DNA of 64,000 bases from Sphingomonas_D zeicaulis (GTDB taxonomy: Bacteria; Pseudomonadota; Alphaproteobacteria; Sphingomonadales; Sphingomonadaceae), in the NCBI RefSeq assembly GCF_050433225.1, contig NZ_JBNPXQ010000008.1, positions 186,001 to 250,000 of the forward strand. Reading direction: 5' to 3'. Below, one piece after another: positions 61,988 to 64,000 of this stretch; position 1 is the stretch's first letter; each line of letters starts with the position of its first letter. A program made the translations under genes and the position numbers. The notes beneath the pieces were generated by a model. The model saw nothing but the letters and a program-made list of their open reading frames with translations. It did no database searches and was not told the origin of the DNA.

Positions 61988-63169
61988 ATGCTGCTTACAC
62001 AAACAAAAAATGCTGGAGCCGCCTTAGGGTTCCGCTCTTTTTTCAAGACGCGAGATTTTTTTCTCCATGATGGCTCCTCGCTGCGCCGGATTCGCGTCGG
62101 CTTGAAGACCCAGGTCGCCGCTGCTGCCGCTGCGGCGATTTTGTTTTGCGGATCCGCTGTCGGCGTTACGCAGATGACCGGCATGGGCGCCGAAACGGCC
62201 GCCGCTGCCACCGGGTCGAGCGACGCTGAAGTCGCGCGCATGCAGTCCAAGGTCGCCGCGATGCGCGCCGACATGGAAGCGGTGAAGCGCGCCGCGGCGG
62301 TACACGCGATGCAGATGGAGCGCCGCCAGGCCTTCCTCGCCGCGGTGCTTGCCGGAGAGGATGATCCCAAGAAGCTTGCCGCACTGTTGCCGCAGGAAGT
62401 CGGCACGCCCGATGGCACCGCCGCTTCGGTGGTCGCACCGCTGCAGACGGTCGCGGGTGAGCAGGGCGCTTTGGCTGAGCAGGTTCGCGCGGCGACCGAG
62501 GCTCGCTACAAGAACACCGCGCGGCTGATCCAGAAGCTCGGCCTGTCGCCGCAGCGCTTCCACGTGTCGCCGGGCGCGATGGGCGGCCCGTTCGAGCCGG
62601 TCGACGCCGCTGCCGCCAAGGCTGCGGAAGGCGATACCGACGCGCAGTTCAAGGCGCTCTTCCTGTCGTGGAAGAAGCTCGACCAGCTTGAGCAGGGCGT
62701 GATCGCGATCCCGTCGCAGAAGCCGGTCGACAATGTGAAGTTCACCTCCAGCTTCGGCGTGCGCTCGGATCCGTTCCGCGGCACCGCCGCCATGCACTCG
62801 GGCGTCGACATCCCCGGTTCGCATGGCAGCGCGATCTATGCCACGGCTGACGGGATCGTGGGCCGCGCCGGCTGGGCGGGTGGCTATGGCAACCTTGTCG
62901 AGATCGAACATGGCAAGGGCATCCAGACCCGTTATGGCCATCTTTCGAAGGTTCTGGTGGCGCCCAACACCCGCGTGAAGCGTGGTCAGTTGATCGCGCT
63001 GATGGGCTCGACCGGCCGGTCGACCGGCTGCCATCTTCATTATGAAGTTCGGATCGACGGCCGTGCCGTGAATCCCATTCCCTTTATGCAGCAATCGGAG
63101 TATTTGGCCGACGTGCAGCAGCACTCGGATACGGCGAAAGTGGCGCTGGGCGGCCCGCTCAACAACTGA
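61988..63169 (+). CDS. M23 family metallopeptidase (LytM-type, envelope)
   Basis: Protein of 393 residues from the ATG giving MLLTQTKN; an ATG 18 bp earlier is also in frame. One N-terminal membrane helix (TQVAAAAAAAILFCGSAVGV) is followed by a coiled coil (DAEVARMQSKVAAMRADMEA) and a C-terminal LytM domain. Zinc ligands are His and Asp in MHSGVDIPG and the HxH in TGCHLHYEVR, with YGNLVEIEHGKG and TRYGHLSKV between. All ligands are present, so it should cut peptidoglycan cross-links. Confidence 0.92.
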   Translation: MLLTQTKNAGAALGFRSFFKTRDFFLHDGSSLRRIRVGLKTQVAAAAAAAILFCGSAVGVTQMTGMGAETAAAATGSSDAEVARMQSKVAAMRADMEAVKRAAAVHAMQMERRQAFLAAVLAGEDDPKKLAALLPQEVGTPDGTAASVVAPLQTVAGEQGALAEQVRAATEARYKNTARLIQKLGLSPQRFHVSPGAMGGPFEPVDAAAAKAAEGDTDAQFKALFLSWKKLDQLEQGVIAIPSQKPVDNVKFTSSFGVRSDPFRGTAAMHSGVDIPGSHGSAIYATADGIVGRAGWAGGYGNLVEIEHGKGIQTRYGHLSKVLVAPNTRVKRGQLIALMGSTGRSTGCHLHYEVRIDGRAVNPIPFMQQSEYLADVQQHSDTAKVALGGPLNN

Positions 63170-63216
63170 GGCCCCCACGAAAGACCCCTCTCGCCCGCTC
63201 GGTCAGGGGAGGAGAA

Positions 63217-63241
63217 GGGGTCGCCCATTGCAGGCGACCCC
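63217..63241. repeat. Stem-loop between the M23 and erpA genes
   Basis: A perfect 9-bp stem GGGGTCGCC (63217-63225) with GGCGACCCC (63233-63241) across a 7-base loop. There is no T-tract, so it may be an RNA-stabilising hairpin or part of the second repeat family (CCCCTCTCGCCCGCTCGG lies just upstream). Confidence 0.5.
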
Positions 63242-63262
63242 CCACTCCCCTAAATTCAAGGC

Positions 63263-63595
63263 ATGAACGCCCCTTCAGTTGCCTTGACCGACAGCGCCGC
63301 CAGGCGCGTCTCCCAGATCGCCACCAAGACGGGCAAGGCGCCGATCCTGCGCCTTGCGGTCGAAGGCGGCGGCTGTTCCGGCTTCCAATATCGCTTCGGG
63401 CTCGCCGAACGCGTGGAAAGCGACGATGCGGTGACCGAGAATGGCGGCGTCACCCTGGTCGTCGATGCGGTGAGCCTCGATCTCGTCCAGGGCAGTGCGG
63501 TCGACTTCGTCGAATCGCTCGGCGGTTCCTCCTTCCAGGTCACCAACCCCAACGCGACAGCCGGCTGCGGCTGCGGATCGAGCTTCGCGATCTGA
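63263..63595 (+). CDS. erpA: Iron-sulfur cluster insertion protein ErpA
   Basis: A-type Fe-S carrier of 110 residues. The three cluster-binding Cys are in EGGGCSGFQYRFGLAE and TAGCGCGSSFAI at the C-terminus. ErpA delivers [4Fe-4S] clusters to target enzymes. The length and the CGC-x-SF ending fit ErpA/IscA; ErpA is preferred because no isc or suf genes are adjacent. Confidence 0.92.
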   Translation: MNAPSVALTDSAARRVSQIATKTGKAPILRLAVEGGGCSGFQYRFGLAERVESDDAVTENGGVTLVVDAVSLDLVQGSAVDFVESLGGSSFQVTNPNATAGCGCGSSFAI

Positions 63596-63614
63596 TCGCG
63601 CGGGCGCGGGCGGT

Positions 63615-64000
63615 ATGACCGACCCGATCGATCGCATTGCCACTCCGGCCGTCCCTGCACCCGCCGGCCATTATGCGCAGGCTGCGGCGTGGCGCGATCT
63701 CGTCTTCGTTTCGGGCCAGCTCGGCCCGCGCAGCGACGGCACCCACACCGCCGATCAGCCTTTCGAGGTCCAGGTCCGCCAAGCGCTCACCAACCTCCTC
63801 GCTATCCTCGCCGAGGCTGGCAGCGGCCCCGATCGAGTGCTGCGCGTGACCGCCTATATCGTCGGCGTCGACAATTGGCCGGCGTTCAACCGCATCTATG
63901 CCGAGATGTTCGGTGCCGCGAAGCCGGCGCGCACGGTGGTACCGGTGCCGGAACTGCATCATGGTTATCTGGTTGAGGTGGATGCGATCGGGGTGCGGGA
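63615..64000 (+). CDS. ridA: RidA family protein, cut by the window end
   Basis: Enamine/imine deaminase-like protein; 128 codons are visible and the stop lies beyond the window. The trimeric RidA pattern is clear: GHYAQAAAWRDLVFVSGQLG, FEVQVRQALTNLLAILAEAG and VLRVTAYIVGVDNWPAFNRI. The active-site Arg lies in AKPARTVVPVPEL. RidA protects against reactive 2-aminoacrylate from PLP enzymes. It begins 19 bp after erpA. Confidence 0.92.
   Translation, partial: MTDPIDRIATPAVPAPAGHYAQAAAWRDLVFVSGQLGPRSDGTHTADQPFEVQVRQALTNLLAILAEAGSGPDRVLRVTAYIVGVDNWPAFNRIYAEMFGAAKPARTVVPVPELHHGYLVEVDAIGVR

Overview
The window reads as a chromosomal segment of a GC-rich alphaproteobacterium, most likely a sphingomonad (Sphingomonadaceae). 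This rests on inference from several signs: an F0 ATP synthase operon (atpI-atpB-atpE-atpF'-atpF) separate from F1, a Rieske/cytochrome b/cytochrome c1 operon, a large TonB-dependent receptor beside a secreted hydrolase, and a predicted B3 beta-lactamase with an active-site Glu like those reported from Sphingobium. Most of the window is housekeeping, densely packed with start/stop overlaps. No rRNA, tRNA or CRISPR array was recognised.

Layout. 1-6.6 kb: a ydbH-ynbE-ydbL envelope lipid-transport operon, then the F0 operon, closed by a strong terminator. 6.8-11.7 kb: purL (minus), a small exported protein, and a phosphate-uptake unit in which a NUDIX domain is fused in frame to a PhoU-like DUF47 domain ahead of a PiT transporter. 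11.8-16.4 kb: the complete ybgC-tolQ-tolR-tolA-tolB-pal operon. 16.7-20.4 kb: XdhC and a MocA-like nucleotidyltransferase, then GNAT, hemF and trmL on the minus strand. 20.6-25.5 kb: petABC, apt and a ChaA antiporter. 25.56-28.26 kb: a three-gene unit of NrtR-like regulator, SPFH protein and NAD-kinase-like protein behind a consensus-like promoter overlapped by a perfect palindrome. 28.3-33.9 kb (minus): secreted amidohydrolase, B3-type metallo-beta-lactamase, dmeF/dmeR with a textbook operator, a MaoC protein and a secreted nucleotide pyrophosphatase-like enzyme. 33.9-40.1 kb: MFS transporter divergent from a two-HTH TetR protein, then a TonB receptor and a secreted phospholipase C-like protein. 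40.2-45.9 kb: ychF, four paralogous small membrane proteins in tandem, a PHA-system protein and an M3 oligopeptidase.

45.9-49.4 kb is the accessory part: an orphan small gene, a complete IS3-family element, a REP-associated tyrosine transposase (RAYT) bracketed by inverted copies of a 26-28 bp box, and a toxin-antitoxin pair whose toxin carries a one-base frameshift. 49.4-53.5 kb (minus) is a compact locus of Hsp70-like ATPase, AAA+ ATPase, small membrane protein and membrane-anchored TPR protein. 53.6-64 kb returns to housekeeping: argS, a SPOR protein, an EpsC-type serine acetyltransferase, a NepR-like small gene, glnE, a peroxiredoxin, a ferritin-like protein, an M23 peptidase, erpA and ridA (cut by the window end).

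Two dispersed palindromic intergenic repeat families run through the window: one built on hairpins of the type CCTCGACTTCGCTCGGG, the other on CCCTCTCCCC/GGGGAGAGGG. The best candidates for something undescribed are the NrtR-like/SPFH/NAD-kinase-like operon, the Hsp70/AAA+/TPR membrane locus, and the RAYT cassette with its box.
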